In this document: positions 38,422 to 47,537 of the stretch, piece by piece
Position numbering within the stretch: position 1 is the stretch's first letter
How the letters are laid out: each line of letters begins with the position of its first letter
Assembly: GCA_045651985.1 (NCBI GenBank)
Contig: JAZRTK010000026.1
Location: 62,001-126,000, forward strand
Origin: SIG710 sp045651985
GTDB lineage: Bacteria; Bacillota; Clostridia; Oscillospirales; CAG-272
DNA length: 64,000 nt
Reading direction: 5' to 3'
Notes under the pieces: model-generated
Databases searched by the model: none
The model's input: the letters and a program-made list of their open reading frames with translations, nothing else
Told to the model about the DNA's origin: nothing
Program-made: the position numbers and the translations under genes

Positions 38422-38774
38422 GGCGACCGAGCTAAGCGATCGCGCGGTATGGTGCCGAAAGGTGTTACCGTGAGGAAAGTCCGGGCTTCACAGGGCAGGA
38501 TAACTGATAACGTCAGCCGGAGGCGACTCCCGGGAAAGTGCAACAGAAATAAACCGCCAAGGCGACTTGGTAAGGATGGAAAGGCGAGGTAAGAGCTCAC
38601 CCAAGGGGCGGGTAACCGTTCTTTGCTGTAAACCCTATCCGAAGCAACACCGCAAGGGGATCGTCGGCCCGACACATATCCCCGGGTGGCGCGGCGAAAG
38701 CCGAAGCTTGACGGTGACGTCAAGCGAAGATAGATGATCGTTCACGACAGAACCCGGCTTACAGGCTCGATCGC
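38422..38774 (+). ncRNA. rnpB: RNase P RNA, bacterial class A type
   Basis: The catalytic RNA of RNase P, which matures tRNA 5' ends. The ends pair as helix P1 (GCGACCGAGC with GCTCGATCGC, one mismatch). The conserved P4 regions are present: GAGGAAAGTCCGGGC near the 5' end and ACAGAACCCGGCTTACAGG at the 3' end. The GGCAGGATAACTGATAACGTC-like region and GGTAAGGATGGAAAGG segment fit the specificity and catalytic domains. At about 350 nt it is a standard size. The protein subunit gene rnpA is not in this window. Confidence 0.95.
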
Positions 38775-38806
38775 AAAAAATCACCCCTTTCAAGGGGTGA
38801 TTTTTT
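38775..38806. terminator. Bidirectional terminator between rnpB and the RsmF-like gene
   Basis: AAAAAATCACCCC and GGGGTGATTTTTT arms. It terminates rnpB on the plus strand and, being symmetric, the minus-strand methyltransferase operon whose last stop codon begins at 38807. Confidence 0.93.
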
Positions 38807-40220
38807 ATTCTCTTAAACCTTTTGGGTAATAGTTTTTCAACATTCCTCCGCTTACTTTGCCGCCGCCGATAGGCGCGCCTTCAAAAAGCACCGCCGCAAA
38901 GCCTGCGGGTGCGTCTGCGGGGATAACGTCGCCGTGAATAAAGGACGTGACGCGGGGATCGGAAGAGGAAAGATCGACTTTTATTTTGAATTGAGTGCCG
39001 AACGCCATGAAAAATCTGTGGTGGGGTACCACGCGTCCTTTTTCCACAGCTCCCACCTTGACGCCTGCGGAGAAGACCGCGTTTTCGGGCAGAGTGACTG
39101 CGGGGACGATGTAAAATCCGTCGGTTTTTTCTTCCAGTGTAAACCTTGCGTCGGCAAGAGGATCGATTTCCAGTACCGAGCGAAGAAAATCCGTCACCAA
39201 AGCGAGGTCGGCGCCCCTGCTTAAACTCTTTTTTTCGGTGTCGCCGCGCACACGGCGGGCTTTTTTGTCCTTTTTTGGAGCGTTCACTTCGGCCGAAGCA
39301 GACTGCGCCTCGCCGCCTGCCACTCGCTCAAGAAGTGCCATGAACTGACCCTCGCCGTGGGAGACGTGGGGGTAGAAACGGCGGCAAAATTCAATATTCT
39401 GAGCAGTTACGCCTTCAAAGCGCACGCCGTCACGAGTGACCGCGCGCACGCGGTCGGAGACGGGAATAAGCAAGAAATCGGGGTGGCTTTTCAGAAAAAA
39501 GTCGATCTGAAGTTCGTTTTCCTCGGGCGCAAAGGTGCAGGTGGAATAAAGGAGCTTTCCGCCGACGGCTACTGCCGCGGCGGCATTGTTAAGGATCTCT
39601 TTTTGACGCTCTGCGCACATTCTGACGTTCTCCACGCTCCACTCGTCAACGGCGTTCCGATTTTTGCGCATCATGCCCTCGCCCGAGCAGGGCGCGTCCA
39701 CGATGACAAGATCAAAATCTCGGAGTGACGAGCCCAGGGTCGCCGTGTCCGTGTTGGTTACCACGGCGTTTTGTATTCCAAGACGCTCCACGTTTTGAAG
39801 CAGGACTTTGCAGCGATCGGGTATTATTTCGTTGGTCACGATTAGACCGCCGTTCAGCTTTGCCGCCGCCTGTGACGTCTTTCCTCCGGGGGAAGCGCAG
39901 AGGTCGAGTATTTTCATATTGGGGGTTATTTCACAGCACTCGAGAGCAGCCATTGCCGCAGGTTCCTGAACGTAGATTGCTCCGCTGTGGTGGAGAGGGT
40001 GGTGCCCGATGCCGTCCGTATCAAAGTAAAAGCCCTGGGGACAAAACGGCACGGGGGTTACGGGAAAATCGCAAAGAGTGAGAAAGTGCTCGACGTTCAT
40101 TTTTAACGTGTTTACACGCAGTGAGCGGACGGGAGGCGTATTGAAACTGCGCTCAAAATCGGCGTATTCCTCGCCGAGCAGCGCTTTCATTCTTGCTTCA
40201 AATTCTGCGGGAAGCTTCAT
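38805..40220 (-). CDS. RsmF/NOL1-NOP2-type rRNA m5C methyltransferase
   Basis: A 471-residue SAM-dependent RNA cytosine-5 methyltransferase. The SAM-binding motif is LDLCASPGGKTSQAAAKL, the catalytic cysteines are in DAPCSGEGMMRK and STCTFAPEENE, and the C-terminal extension (about 320-471) matches the RsmF/YebU kind of extra domain rather than the short RsmB. Linker residues about 305-325 are basic and Ala-rich. It is last in a four-gene minus-strand operon, overlapping the upstream gene by four bases. Confidence 0.9.
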   Translation of the reverse strand: MKLPAEFEARMKALLGEEYADFERSFNTPPVRSLRVNTLKMNVEHFLTLCDFPVTPVPFCPQGFYFDTDGIGHHPLHHSGAIYVQEPAAMAALECCEITPNMKILDLCASPGGKTSQAAAKLNGGLIVTNEIIPDRCKVLLQNVERLGIQNAVVTNTDTATLGSSLRDFDLVIVDAPCSGEGMMRKNRNAVDEWSVENVRMCAERQKEILNNAAAAVAVGGKLLYSTCTFAPEENELQIDFFLKSHPDFLLIPVSDRVRAVTRDGVRFEGVTAQNIEFCRRFYPHVSHGEGQFMALLERVAGGEAQSASAEVNAPKKDKKARRVRGDTEKKSLSRGADLALVTDFLRSVLEIDPLADARFTLEEKTDGFYIVPAVTLPENAVFSAGVKVGAVEKGRVVPHHRFFMAFGTQFKIKVDLSSSDPRVTSFIHGDVIPADAPAGFAAVLFEGAPIGGGKVSGGMLKNYYPKGLRE

Positions 40221-41149
40221 TTTTCTTTTCCCTTCCTCTTGTCTATCCGTAAAATGCGCCTGCCCTGCATCAATCCTTGCGCGTCGGGGTCAAAGACCGA
40301 GGGGCAAAGAGAGAAAACAAGGGACGGACCTGCGTATTGAGCGTGAAGATTTTTACATTTCAGCGCGAAGATGCTGCCAAAAAGCTCCTCGACTGACTGC
40401 GCGTTGGGCAGAGCGAGGTCGGAGCTGGGTTCAACAGCAAACTCAACCTTGATTGAATGACGGTCGCCCGTTTCGGCAAAGGAAATGAATATTTCCGAGC
40501 CGCCGAGTTTTTGTGCAAGCGCACTGATAAGCAGAGTGGCAAGTCCCAAGCTCTTGTAGTCAACACCCTTAAAAAGCGCCTTTTTTGCAACGGTTTGTCC
40601 GACTTGGGAGCGTATTCCCGCAAGAAGCGAGAAGCTGTTAAAGAATTCCTCGGCGCGGAGATTTGTGGTAAGGGGCGTTCTGCCCGTCTCGGAAAAGAGC
40701 TTTTCAACACCCAGAGCAAATCGAATGACCGAGGAGACCTGCGCGCCGTCATCCGACGGCGGGGCCGTATTTTTGCAAATAAGCTCTTCTATGCCGTATT
40801 GCTTTGCGCTCTTTTTGAAAATTTCGCTTCGCACGGCGTCCGATTCGACGGCAAATATTACACCGCATGGTGCGAGCAGACCCGTGAGCAGGATATACCC
40901 GCAGTCCTCGGAGCAAAAAAAGAATCGGGAAGATGCGATGTCCCTGCCTGTGGCGAACATCTCGCGGTCGGAGGGGAGGAGCTGTCTGAACAGATCCGCT
41001 CCCGCAGCATTTTCGCCGGGGAGCGTTGATATTATGACTTTTCCGTCGGGGGTGAGTACCCACGTGCGGTAGAGTCCCTCCTCCGCACCCTGCGCGGCGG
41101 AGGGCGTTTTGTTTCCATTTTGTTTTATCATCAGCTGTGCGTTCATCAT
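40217..41149 (-). CDS. Soluble protein of unknown function
   Basis: I do not recognise this 310-residue protein. It has no signal or membrane segment. The first third reads like a PAS- or roadblock-type sensory fold (YRTWVLTPDGKVIISTLPG), and the last half has alternating strands and helices that could be a degenerate GHKL-like fold, but no nucleotide-binding motif is visible. It overlaps both neighbours by four bases, so it is tightly coupled to the membrane protein upstream and to the methyltransferase downstream. Confidence 0.7.
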   Translation of the reverse strand: MMNAQLMIKQNGNKTPSAAQGAEEGLYRTWVLTPDGKVIISTLPGENAAGADLFRQLLPSDREMFATGRDIASSRFFFCSEDCGYILLTGLLAPCGVIFAVESDAVRSEIFKKSAKQYGIEELICKNTAPPSDDGAQVSSVIRFALGVEKLFSETGRTPLTTNLRAEEFFNSFSLLAGIRSQVGQTVAKKALFKGVDYKSLGLATLLISALAQKLGGSEIFISFAETGDRHSIKVEFAVEPSSDLALPNAQSVEELFGSIFALKCKNLHAQYAGPSLVFSLCPSVFDPDAQGLMQGRRILRIDKRKGKEK

Positions 41150-42114
41150 TGTGATGTTACCCCTTTGCCCGTTTCGCTTGTGAATTGGTGGTTCGAGAGA
41201 AGCGCGGAGTCAAGGATCGCCGTCAGACGGTCGGCGTTTTCCTGTCCATGGGCGAAAATGCATCTTATATTGTAGCGGGTAAAGGATATCTGCATGGTGT
41301 CGACCGTCGTGCGGAATTTTTGCACGTCCTCGTCACTGCCAAGTGCGGTGAGGTCAAGGGCGATGATGTCGAAGAAATCAGCCACGCCGCGGCATGCCTG
41401 AGCGAACAGGTCTGCGTCGTTTGTCTCCGCCATGGGAAGGACTGCGCCCACTAAGGTCTGCGGATTTGCCGATCTTATTTTTTCTGCCGCTGCGGCAAGG
41501 AACGCCATGCCGTCCTGGTCTGTGTCAAAGCCCATAAGCAAAATTTCGTGCGCGCCTGCCTTTGCGATCTCGCACATCTGCAACACCTCCATGTCGAGTA
41601 TCGCCTGTGCGGCAATGTCGTCCATTTCGTCGGTGCTTTCTCGGTGGAAGATCACCGAAACGCGGCTGTTTTTCTTTGTCAGCGCGCTCATGACCGTCTC
41701 CACTGTAGGCAGGTCATCGCTCAGGGGACCTGATACCGCCTCAATTGCGGGCGATCTGTAGAAGATCTCGCCCGTTATGCTTTTCAGAACCGTTGAAACT
41801 GTGGCGGTGTTCTCGGGTATCTCAATATTTTTTATATCGGACACCGAAACAAAAGGCGCGTTGACCTTTTCCTTCCAGATCTCAACGCCTGCGGGCGGTT
41901 GCAGGGAGGAGGTGGGAGTGGTCTCCACCGTTGATAGAAATTCGCTTTCGGCACGTACCTTTTCCGCTTTTTCACGCAAACGAAGACCCAGAATAATACT
42001 CAGGTAAACGACGAGTGCCGTGAAGATAAGAACGCAAAGAATTATAATTCTCGATCTTCCCCGTTCGCTTTTGCGCCGTCCCACATAACGGCGGTAGCGG
42101 ATACGTCTGCCCAT
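41146..42114 (-). CDS. Membrane-anchored protein of unknown function, barrel-like ectodomain
   Basis: A 322-residue protein with a very basic N-terminus (RRIRYRRYVGRRK), a single transmembrane segment at about 24-46, and a presumed extracytoplasmic domain. The domain has alternating helix-strand units (HEILLMGFDTDQDG, FDIIALDLTALG) reminiscent of a glycosidase-like TIM barrel, without clear catalytic acids. AAAGGAGAG precedes the ATG. It sits between the PrsA-like foldase and the soluble unknown. Confidence 0.7.
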   Translation of the reverse strand: MGRRIRYRRYVGRRKSERGRSRIIILCVLIFTALVVYLSIILGLRLREKAEKVRAESEFLSTVETTPTSSLQPPAGVEIWKEKVNAPFVSVSDIKNIEIPENTATVSTVLKSITGEIFYRSPAIEAVSGPLSDDLPTVETVMSALTKKNSRVSVIFHRESTDEMDDIAAQAILDMEVLQMCEIAKAGAHEILLMGFDTDQDGMAFLAAAAEKIRSANPQTLVGAVLPMAETNDADLFAQACRGVADFFDIIALDLTALGSDEDVQKFRTTVDTMQISFTRYNIRCIFAHGQENADRLTAILDSALLSNHQFTSETGKGVTSQ

Positions 42115-42132
42115 GTGAACTCTCTCCTTTTA

Positions 42133-43140
42133 TCAGTTGATTTCAGTTAAGTCAAGTGATCTTCCAAAGTCTGTTGCGGCTGTTTCTGCGTTCTGCGCCA
42201 TTTGTGTCAGAAGCGTGTTTGCCGCAGCGTAGAGGTATTGCTCTTTTAACCCCTCAAAGTTATTTTCTATGTATTTGCTGTCCTTTTCAAGACGGCAGAT
42301 GATGAAAAATCCTGTTGAGGTCTCAACAATTCCGCTGTGCCCGCCCACATTGAGGGCAAAAGCCGCGTCCTCGTATGCCTGATCGTACTCACCGTAGGTA
42401 AAATAATAGCCGTCGGTGGTGGTCATGTAAAAGTCCTCGCTGTAACGTCCGATGACGCTCGTGAGCTTTTCGCCCGAGTTCAGCTCGTCAAGAGCCGTCT
42501 GCGCCTTTTTTCGGTTGGCTTCTATATCCTCGCCCTCGTCGTTCTGGACGTAGACGTGGAGAGTGCGAATGAAAGTGTCGCCTTCAATAGCTTTTCTCGC
42601 CGCGTCGTCCGAGCCGTCGATAGTCTTGTTTTCGATCAGCTTTATCCGGAGAAGGTTCAGCACCTGTGCCGCTTGCAAGTTATAGCGAAGCAGGTGGTCG
42701 GTCATGAAGTTTTCCTCAAGCTGTTTTACGTACCCGTCCTTGCCGCCCGCTTGCTCTGCCATAGAGTCGATGGTGCTCTGCACCGCATTTTTGACGTCGT
42801 CGCTGTCAACGTCGATGCCGAGCCGGGCGGCATAGGACATAATGACCGCGTTTTTTATCAGACTTTCCCGCACGAAGCTTTCAAGCTCGGCTTTGCAGTC
42901 AACGTTCATTTCGGGGTCCGAAAAGCAGTTTTCGCCGTATTTGTATTCCATGTCGCGGCGAGCGTTGAGGGTAACGTAGCGAAGCTCCTCGTAATAAACC
43001 TCCCGTCCGTTGACGGTCATGACGACCTTCAGCTCGTCGCCCTTGCTTTTTATGGGTCTAAGCTCGCCGCAAGAGGCAAGAGGCAGGGTCAAAAGAGCCG
43101 CCAAAAGAGCGCTGACGCCCCGAAAAAACAGTTTTTTCAT
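42133..43140 (-). CDS. PrsA/SurA-like peptidyl-prolyl isomerase lipoprotein
   Basis: A 335-residue exported foldase. The signal peptide ends in lipobox PLASC (Cys24). A SurA-type N-terminal helical region is followed by a parvulin-like domain (about 190-290, containing FYMTTTDGYYFTYGEYDQAYEDAAFAL-like strands, split here as FYMTTTDGYYF and EYDQAYEDAAFAL). It helps fold secreted proteins outside the membrane. The start at 43140 has AAGGAGA 6 bases upstream and a normal signal peptide; an in-frame ATG 72 bases earlier would add unlike residues. A CGGCA/TGCCG hairpin lies just before the ribosome binding site. Confidence 0.85.
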   Translation of the reverse strand: MKKLFFRGVSALLAALLTLPLASCGELRPIKSKGDELKVVMTVNGREVYYEELRYVTLNARRDMEYKYGENCFSDPEMNVDCKAELESFVRESLIKNAVIMSYAARLGIDVDSDDVKNAVQSTIDSMAEQAGGKDGYVKQLEENFMTDHLLRYNLQAAQVLNLLRIKLIENKTIDGSDDAARKAIEGDTFIRTLHVYVQNDEGEDIEANRKKAQTALDELNSGEKLTSVIGRYSEDFYMTTTDGYYFTYGEYDQAYEDAAFALNVGGHSGIVETSTGFFIICRLEKDSKYIENNFEGLKEQYLYAAANTLLTQMAQNAETAATDFGRSLDLTEIN

Positions 43141-43280
43141 AAATCTCCTTGATTTTCGGCAAAAAAATGCCGAGATACTATATATAGACATTTCCATAGT
43201 ATATAATAACATGATATTGTGAATTCTGTATGAATAACAAAAAATTTTTTTCGATTTTTTGGCTCTTTTTTAAAAAACTC

Positions 43281-43309
43281 TTGATTTCGCGCAGGGGAAG
43301 GGATATAAT
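43281..43309 (+). promoter_or_regulatory. hprK promoter
   Basis: TTGATT (43281-43286), 17 bases, TATAAT (43304-43309), 30 bases before the hprK ATG. Confidence 0.8.
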
Positions 43310-43339
43310 GGAAGCAGAAAAATAATTCGGGGGACGAAG

Positions 43340-44284
43340 ATGGAACAGGAATACACCATAAAACTAAAAAAAATTATAAAACAATTTAACCTCAAAACCT
43401 TGTATCTGCCCGAAAAAGGGGAGGAAATAAAGGTCTGCTCGCCCGACGTGGAGAGACCGGGTCTTGCCCTTTCGGGATTTTTTGAAAAGTTTGAAAACAC
43501 ACGCATTGAGGTCATCGGAAAGGCAGAGCACGCATACCTTGAAAGTCTGTCCGTCCCGGAGAGGGACGCGCGCATCTGCCAATTTATGAGGATGCGTCCC
43601 GTTGCGGTGGTATTTTCCACAGACCTTGACGTTTTCGGCGAGATGATAACCTACGCCAAGGAATATGACGTTCCCGTGCTGTCCTCGGAGATGAGAACGA
43701 GCAGTCTCATTGCGGCGATAATTGCGTTTTTGCACGTTGAGCTTGCGCCCAGAATAACCCGCCACGGCGTTCTGGTCGAGGTCTACGGCGAGGGTCTTTT
43801 GCTGCTGGGCGACAGCGGAGTGGGTAAGAGTGAGACGGCAATTGAGCTTGTGAAGCGAGGCCATCGTCTGATAGCCGACGACGCGGTTGAGATCAAGCGC
43901 GTATCCGCCACCACGCTTGTAGGCAGCGCGCCCAAAATCATCCGCCACTATATTGAGCTTCGCGGTATCGGGATCGTTGACGTAAAACGACTTTTCGGTA
44001 TGGGTGCGGTCAAGGACACGGAAAAGGTGGACCTTGTTATCAACCTTGAGCCTTGGGTGCAGGGCAAGATGTACGACCGACTGGGTATCGACGACGAAAC
44101 GATCGACATTCTCGGCATAAACGTGCCGTCGATCACCATTCCCGTGCGACCGGGACGAAACCTCGCCATAATTTTAGAGATCGCGGCGATGAACAACCGC
44201 CAAAAGCGAATGGGCTACAACACAGCTCAGGAGTTCAACAAGCAGCTGATCAGCCAGATGGGTCTGGGCGAGGACGACGAGTAA
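43340..44284 (+). CDS. hprK: HPr kinase/phosphorylase
   Basis: The sensor enzyme of Firmicute carbon catabolite control; it phosphorylates and dephosphorylates Ser46 of HPr. The 314 residues include the N-terminal MurF-like domain, the P-loop GDSGVGKSE (157-165), and the family signature region EIRG/VDVKRLFG-type motifs (ELRGIGIVDVKRLFGMGAV in part). It is monocistronic: own promoter and terminator. Another, divergent protein with an HPrK-like fold is encoded at 59.1 kb. Confidence 0.95.
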   Translation: MEQEYTIKLKKIIKQFNLKTLYLPEKGEEIKVCSPDVERPGLALSGFFEKFENTRIEVIGKAEHAYLESLSVPERDARICQFMRMRPVAVVFSTDLDVFGEMITYAKEYDVPVLSSEMRTSSLIAAIIAFLHVELAPRITRHGVLVEVYGEGLLLLGDSGVGKSETAIELVKRGHRLIADDAVEIKRVSATTLVGSAPKIIRHYIELRGIGIVDVKRLFGMGAVKDTEKVDLVINLEPWVQGKMYDRLGIDDETIDILGINVPSITIPVRPGRNLAIILEIAAMNNRQKRMGYNTAQEFNKQLISQMGLGEDDE

Positions 44285-44321
44285 AATAAAAAAGACCGCT
44301 CTTGCGGTCTTTTTTATTTTA
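44282..44321. terminator. Bidirectional terminator between hprK and the ABC operon
   Basis: An 18-bp perfect stem (TAAAATAAAAAAGACCGC and its complement) with a TCTT loop. The stop codons of both convergent genes are inside the arms, as at 30604-30643. Confidence 0.93.
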
Positions 44322-45107
44322 ACTCAACAGCGCCTTGTCGCTTAATGCCTCGCCGACCTCGGAGAACTTTTTGATGAGGAAGTCAACGGTGAGGTTCTTC
44401 TTTTCCTCGCCCGAAACGTCGTAAACGATACGTCCGTTGTTCATCATGATAAGGCGGTTGCCGTGCTTTATGGCGTCGTTCATGTTGTGAGTGATCATGA
44501 GGGTGGTCAGCTTGTTTTCTGTGACCAGCTTGTCGGTGATCTCAAGTACCTTTGCGGCGGTCTTGGGGTCAAGAGCCGCGGTGTGCTCGTCCAGAAGCAG
44601 GAGCTTGGGGTCGTTCATTGCCGCCATGAGCAGGGTGACAGCCTGTCTCTGACCGCCCGAGAGAAGTCCCACCTTGCTGGTAAGGCGGGTCTCAAGTCCA
44701 AGTTCAAGCTGTGTCAGCAGCTTGCGGTAGCGCTCGCGGTCGCGTGCGCTGATCGCCCAGCCGAGGCCGCGGCGGAGTCCGCGGGAATCGGCGATAGACA
44801 TATTTTCTTCTACCCACATGTCGGGTGCGGTACCCATTCTGGGGTCCTGAAAAACTCGTCCTATGAACTTGGCTCTCTTGTGTTCGGGGAGCTTTGTGAT
44901 GTCGTGACCGTCAATGATGATCTGACCGTCGTCCAAGGGCCACACGCCTGCGATCGCGTTGAGCATGGTGGATTTACCTGCGCCGTTGCCGCCGATGACG
45001 GTAATGAAATCGCCGTCGTTTATGGTCAGGTCGAGTCCGTTGAAAACGACCTTTTCGTTGATGGTTCCCGCGTTGAAGGTCTTGCAAATATTTTTAAGTT
45101 CAAGCAT
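44319..45107 (-). CDS. ABC transporter ATP-binding protein (TrpZ-like)
   Basis: A 262-residue ABC ATPase. Walker A is GGNGAGKST, the signature is LSGGQRQAVTL, Walker B LLLLDEHTAALD, and the H-loop ITHNM. DEHTAALDPKTA and the neighbours match the TrpXYZ type amino-acid transporter. It is the third gene of the T-box-controlled operon and overlaps the permease by 8 bases. Confidence 0.9.
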   Translation of the reverse strand: MLELKNICKTFNAGTINEKVVFNGLDLTINDGDFITVIGGNGAGKSTMLNAIAGVWPLDDGQIIIDGHDITKLPEHKRAKFIGRVFQDPRMGTAPDMWVEENMSIADSRGLRRGLGWAISARDRERYRKLLTQLELGLETRLTSKVGLLSGGQRQAVTLLMAAMNDPKLLLLDEHTAALDPKTAAKVLEITDKLVTENKLTTLMITHNMNDAIKHGNRLIMMNNGRIVYDVSGEEKKNLTVDFLIKKFSEVGEALSDKALLS

Positions 45108-46083
45108 TTTTGTTCACCTTGACCTTCCTGCGTTTTTTGAAATAAGTGTTTTTGATGTATGGTGCGCCAAGAAAGACGGCAACCACGAGAGCCGAGAGCA
45201 TCTTAAGATACTCGCTGGGCAGTCCAAAGAAGATGACCGTCTGGTAAACGCCCCAGTAGATCATAGCGCCAAGGACAACGCACATGAGCTTGACTGCAAA
45301 GTTGGAGGTCATGCGGCAGAATACCTCGCCGACAATTATAGCGGCGAGACCCACGACGATAGCGCCCTTACCCATGTTGATGTTAGCGGCGCCCTGCTGC
45401 TGTGCGAGAAGCGAGCCGGAGAGAGCAACGATACCGTTTGAGATAGCAAGACCCAGCACCTTGGTAAAATTGGTGTTGATGCCTTGGGCACGGCTCATTT
45501 CAAGGTTGCTTCCCGTTGAGCGGAGGCTGATACCGGTCTTTGTTCCGAAGAACCAGTAGAGGATACCGATAACGACGGCGCAGAAAAGAAGCAGAATAAA
45601 CAGTGCGCGATAGACCTCCGGGCTGTCGCAGGCGGATTCCGCCTGAATTAAAACCTTGTCGGCGTACTTAAATCGAGAAAGACCGATCATAGAGCCGCCG
45701 AGGATAATGAGGTTTGCGGACCAGAGCATAAGCTGGGTAAGGATACCCGCCAAAATAACGGGGATACCCAAGAGAGTGTGCAGCAGGCCTGTTGCAAGAC
45801 CTGCGACAGCGCCTGCGATAAAAGCGCCGATCATAGAGATCCAGATATTGTAACCCTTTTGGAGAAGCATGGCACACACCGCTGCGCCCGTGCATATAGA
45901 GCCGTCGACGGTAAGATCGGCGACGTCGAGAATTTTAAAGGTGATGTAAAGACCGATAGCCATAAGTCCCCAGATAAGCCCCTGAGTAAAGGCACCGGGC
46001 ATGGTACCAAGCCAGGTGAACACAGGATTTGCGCCTGCGGTTAAGGAGCCCATGGCGTCGGCGATGATTTGAAAGAATTGCAT
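45100..46083 (-). CDS. ABC transporter permease (TrpY-like)
   Basis: A 327-residue branched-chain-type permease with about eight to nine hydrophobic segments. It has the DLTVDGSICTGAAVCAMLL-like start and GVVLGRMTSNFAVKL-type C-terminal part seen in TrpY proteins. It forms the membrane channel with the SBP and ATPase of this operon. A perfect 12-bp hairpin lies between it and the SBP gene. Confidence 0.88.
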   Translation of the reverse strand: MQFFQIIADAMGSLTAGANPVFTWLGTMPGAFTQGLIWGLMAIGLYITFKILDVADLTVDGSICTGAAVCAMLLQKGYNIWISMIGAFIAGAVAGLATGLLHTLLGIPVILAGILTQLMLWSANLIILGGSMIGLSRFKYADKVLIQAESACDSPEVYRALFILLLFCAVVIGILYWFFGTKTGISLRSTGSNLEMSRAQGINTNFTKVLGLAISNGIVALSGSLLAQQQGAANINMGKGAIVVGLAAIIVGEVFCRMTSNFAVKLMCVVLGAMIYWGVYQTVIFFGLPSEYLKMLSALVVAVFLGAPYIKNTYFKKRRKVKVNKNA

Positions 46084-46114
46084 TTAAGCCTCCATTATTT
46101 ATAAAACAGGACAT

Positions 46115-46147
46115 GCCTGCGGACGTATGAAAAAAACGTCCGCAGGC
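46115..46147 (-). terminator. Hairpin between the SBP and permease genes
   Basis: A perfect 12-bp inverted repeat (GCCTGCGGACGT and its complement, 9-base loop). No T-run follows, so it is more likely an mRNA-stabilising or partial-termination element that raises SBP over permease levels, common in ABC operons. Confidence 0.6.
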
Positions 46148-46168
46148 GGTTTGTCAGATTGTTTTTGA

Positions 46169-47158
46169 TTATTCGGCTGCGATCGCAACGTAGCCTGCAG
46201 CCTCAAGCGCGGCTGTGTCGATGTTGAGCTGTGCGCACTTTTCTGCGTTGTACATCTTTGTGAACTCTGCTGCATACTGAACGGGCATGGTGCTGATGTC
46301 AGCCTCGCCTGTCAGGATCTTTGCTGCCATTTTACCTGTTGCGTAGCCGAGATCGTAGTACTCGATAGAAAGAGTTGCAACGCCGCAGCCAACGCAGATA
46401 CCCTGCTCGCCGACGATCGCGGGAGTGTCACCGATAACGCCGTTGATAGCGGCAGCGCACTCGGCAGCCGTGTTGTCGGTGGGGATGTAGATAACGTCAG
46501 CCTCAGCCGCTGCGTTTGCGGCAACTGCGTTTACGTCGTTGGAGTCGGTGAAGCTCTTGTCAAGAACGGTGATGCCCTTACCCTCAAGCGCTTCCTTTAC
46601 TACCTTTACCTGATATGCGGAGTTGGGCTCGGAGCTGCAGTAGAGCATAGCGACCGTCTTTGCCTCGGGGAAGAGGTCAAGGATCATCTGAGCCTGCTGG
46701 TCGAGAGGAGCCAGGTCGGAAGTACCCGAAACGTTTCCGCCGACAGTTCCGCTAAAGTCTTCGATACCGAGAGCTACGCCGTACTCTGTAATGGAAGTGC
46801 CCAGGATCGGGATAGAGGATGTACCGTTGACAGCGGCAGTCAGTGCGGGAGTAGCGTTAGCCATGATAAGGTCAACCTTTTTATTTACGAAGTTAGTAAC
46901 GATGGTTGTACAAACAGCGGGATCGTTGTTTGCGTTCTCGTTGAGGAAAGTAACCTTATCACCAAGCTCAGCCTTGAGGGCGTCCATAAAGCCCTGAGTT
47001 GCCGCGTCAAGCGCGGGGTGGGGTACCAGCTGGCAGATGCCGACAGTGAATGTGTCCTTTTCGGCATCGTCATTGTTGTCCTTTGCGTTGCCGCCGCAGG
47101 AAGCGAGGCAGAGAGCGCTCATAGCGAGCACCAAAATAAGAGCGAGGATCTTTTTCAT
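46169..47158 (-). CDS. ABC transporter substrate-binding lipoprotein (TrpX-like)
   Basis: A 329-residue lipoprotein (LASC, Cys21) of the ABC_sub_bind family, with two Rossmann-like lobes. The segments QLVPHPALDAATQGFMDAL and NANNDPA early, and GVATLSIEYYDLGYATGKMA late, are typical of TrpX. It captures the substrate outside the cell. TrpXYZ systems are usually predicted tryptophan importers, but the T-box upstream points to tyrosine in this case. Confidence 0.9.
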   Translation of the reverse strand: MKKILALILVLAMSALCLASCGGNAKDNNDDAEKDTFTVGICQLVPHPALDAATQGFMDALKAELGDKVTFLNENANNDPAVCTTIVTNFVNKKVDLIMANATPALTAAVNGTSSIPILGTSITEYGVALGIEDFSGTVGGNVSGTSDLAPLDQQAQMILDLFPEAKTVAMLYCSSEPNSAYQVKVVKEALEGKGITVLDKSFTDSNDVNAVAANAAAEADVIYIPTDNTAAECAAAINGVIGDTPAIVGEQGICVGCGVATLSIEYYDLGYATGKMAAKILTGEADISTMPVQYAAEFTKMYNAEKCAQLNIDTAALEAAGYVAIAAE

Positions 47159-47225
47159 TTTTGTTTCTCCTTTTAGGGGGTAATATTATTTTTAACCGTC
47201 CCGGCGGACGGATTAAATCGGAAAT

Positions 47226-47502
47226 AAAAAAAGCCCTGTACACCTTGCGGTGCACAGAGACGACTTTAAAACAAAACCGTGTTACCACTCTGTTTCGCCG
47301 CTGCCTTGCAACAGACGGCCTTATCAGGCGTTTCAAACAAAACGTCCGCACTGTAACGGGTGCACCCGACGCAGCTTTTTCCTGCGCAGCTCACGGAGCG
47401 TAATTCGTTTTTTGCTATCGGACGGGTCGCACCAACCCCCGCCTCTCTGAAGCGATACGCTAAAAAACTACTCAAATCCGGTCAAGGCTTTTCTTTGAGA
47501 TT
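47226..47502 (-). promoter_or_regulatory. T-box riboswitch, predicted tyrosine specifier
   Basis: A leader RNA that reads tRNA charging. On the minus strand: an AGTA S-turn opposite GAAT with the specifier TAC (minus-strand context GAATTACGCTCC), the AGAGAG bulge and GGTTGGTG distal loop of stem I, the T-box sequence AGAGTGGTAACACGG near 47274-47291, and an intrinsic terminator (47226-47257, CTGTGCACC/GGTGTACAG then a T-run). The UGGU bulge pairs with an A73 discriminator, as tRNA-Tyr has. Uncharged tRNA-Tyr should turn on the downstream transporter. Confidence 0.9.
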
Positions 47503-47508
47503 GCTCCT

Positions 47509-47537
47509 ATTTTACCACCGTAAACAAGGTTTGTCAA
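47509..47537 (-). promoter_or_regulatory. Promoter of the T-box transcript
   Basis: On the minus strand TTGACA (47532-47537), 17 bases, TAAAAT (47509-47514). The start site falls just before the T-box stem I. Confidence 0.82.
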
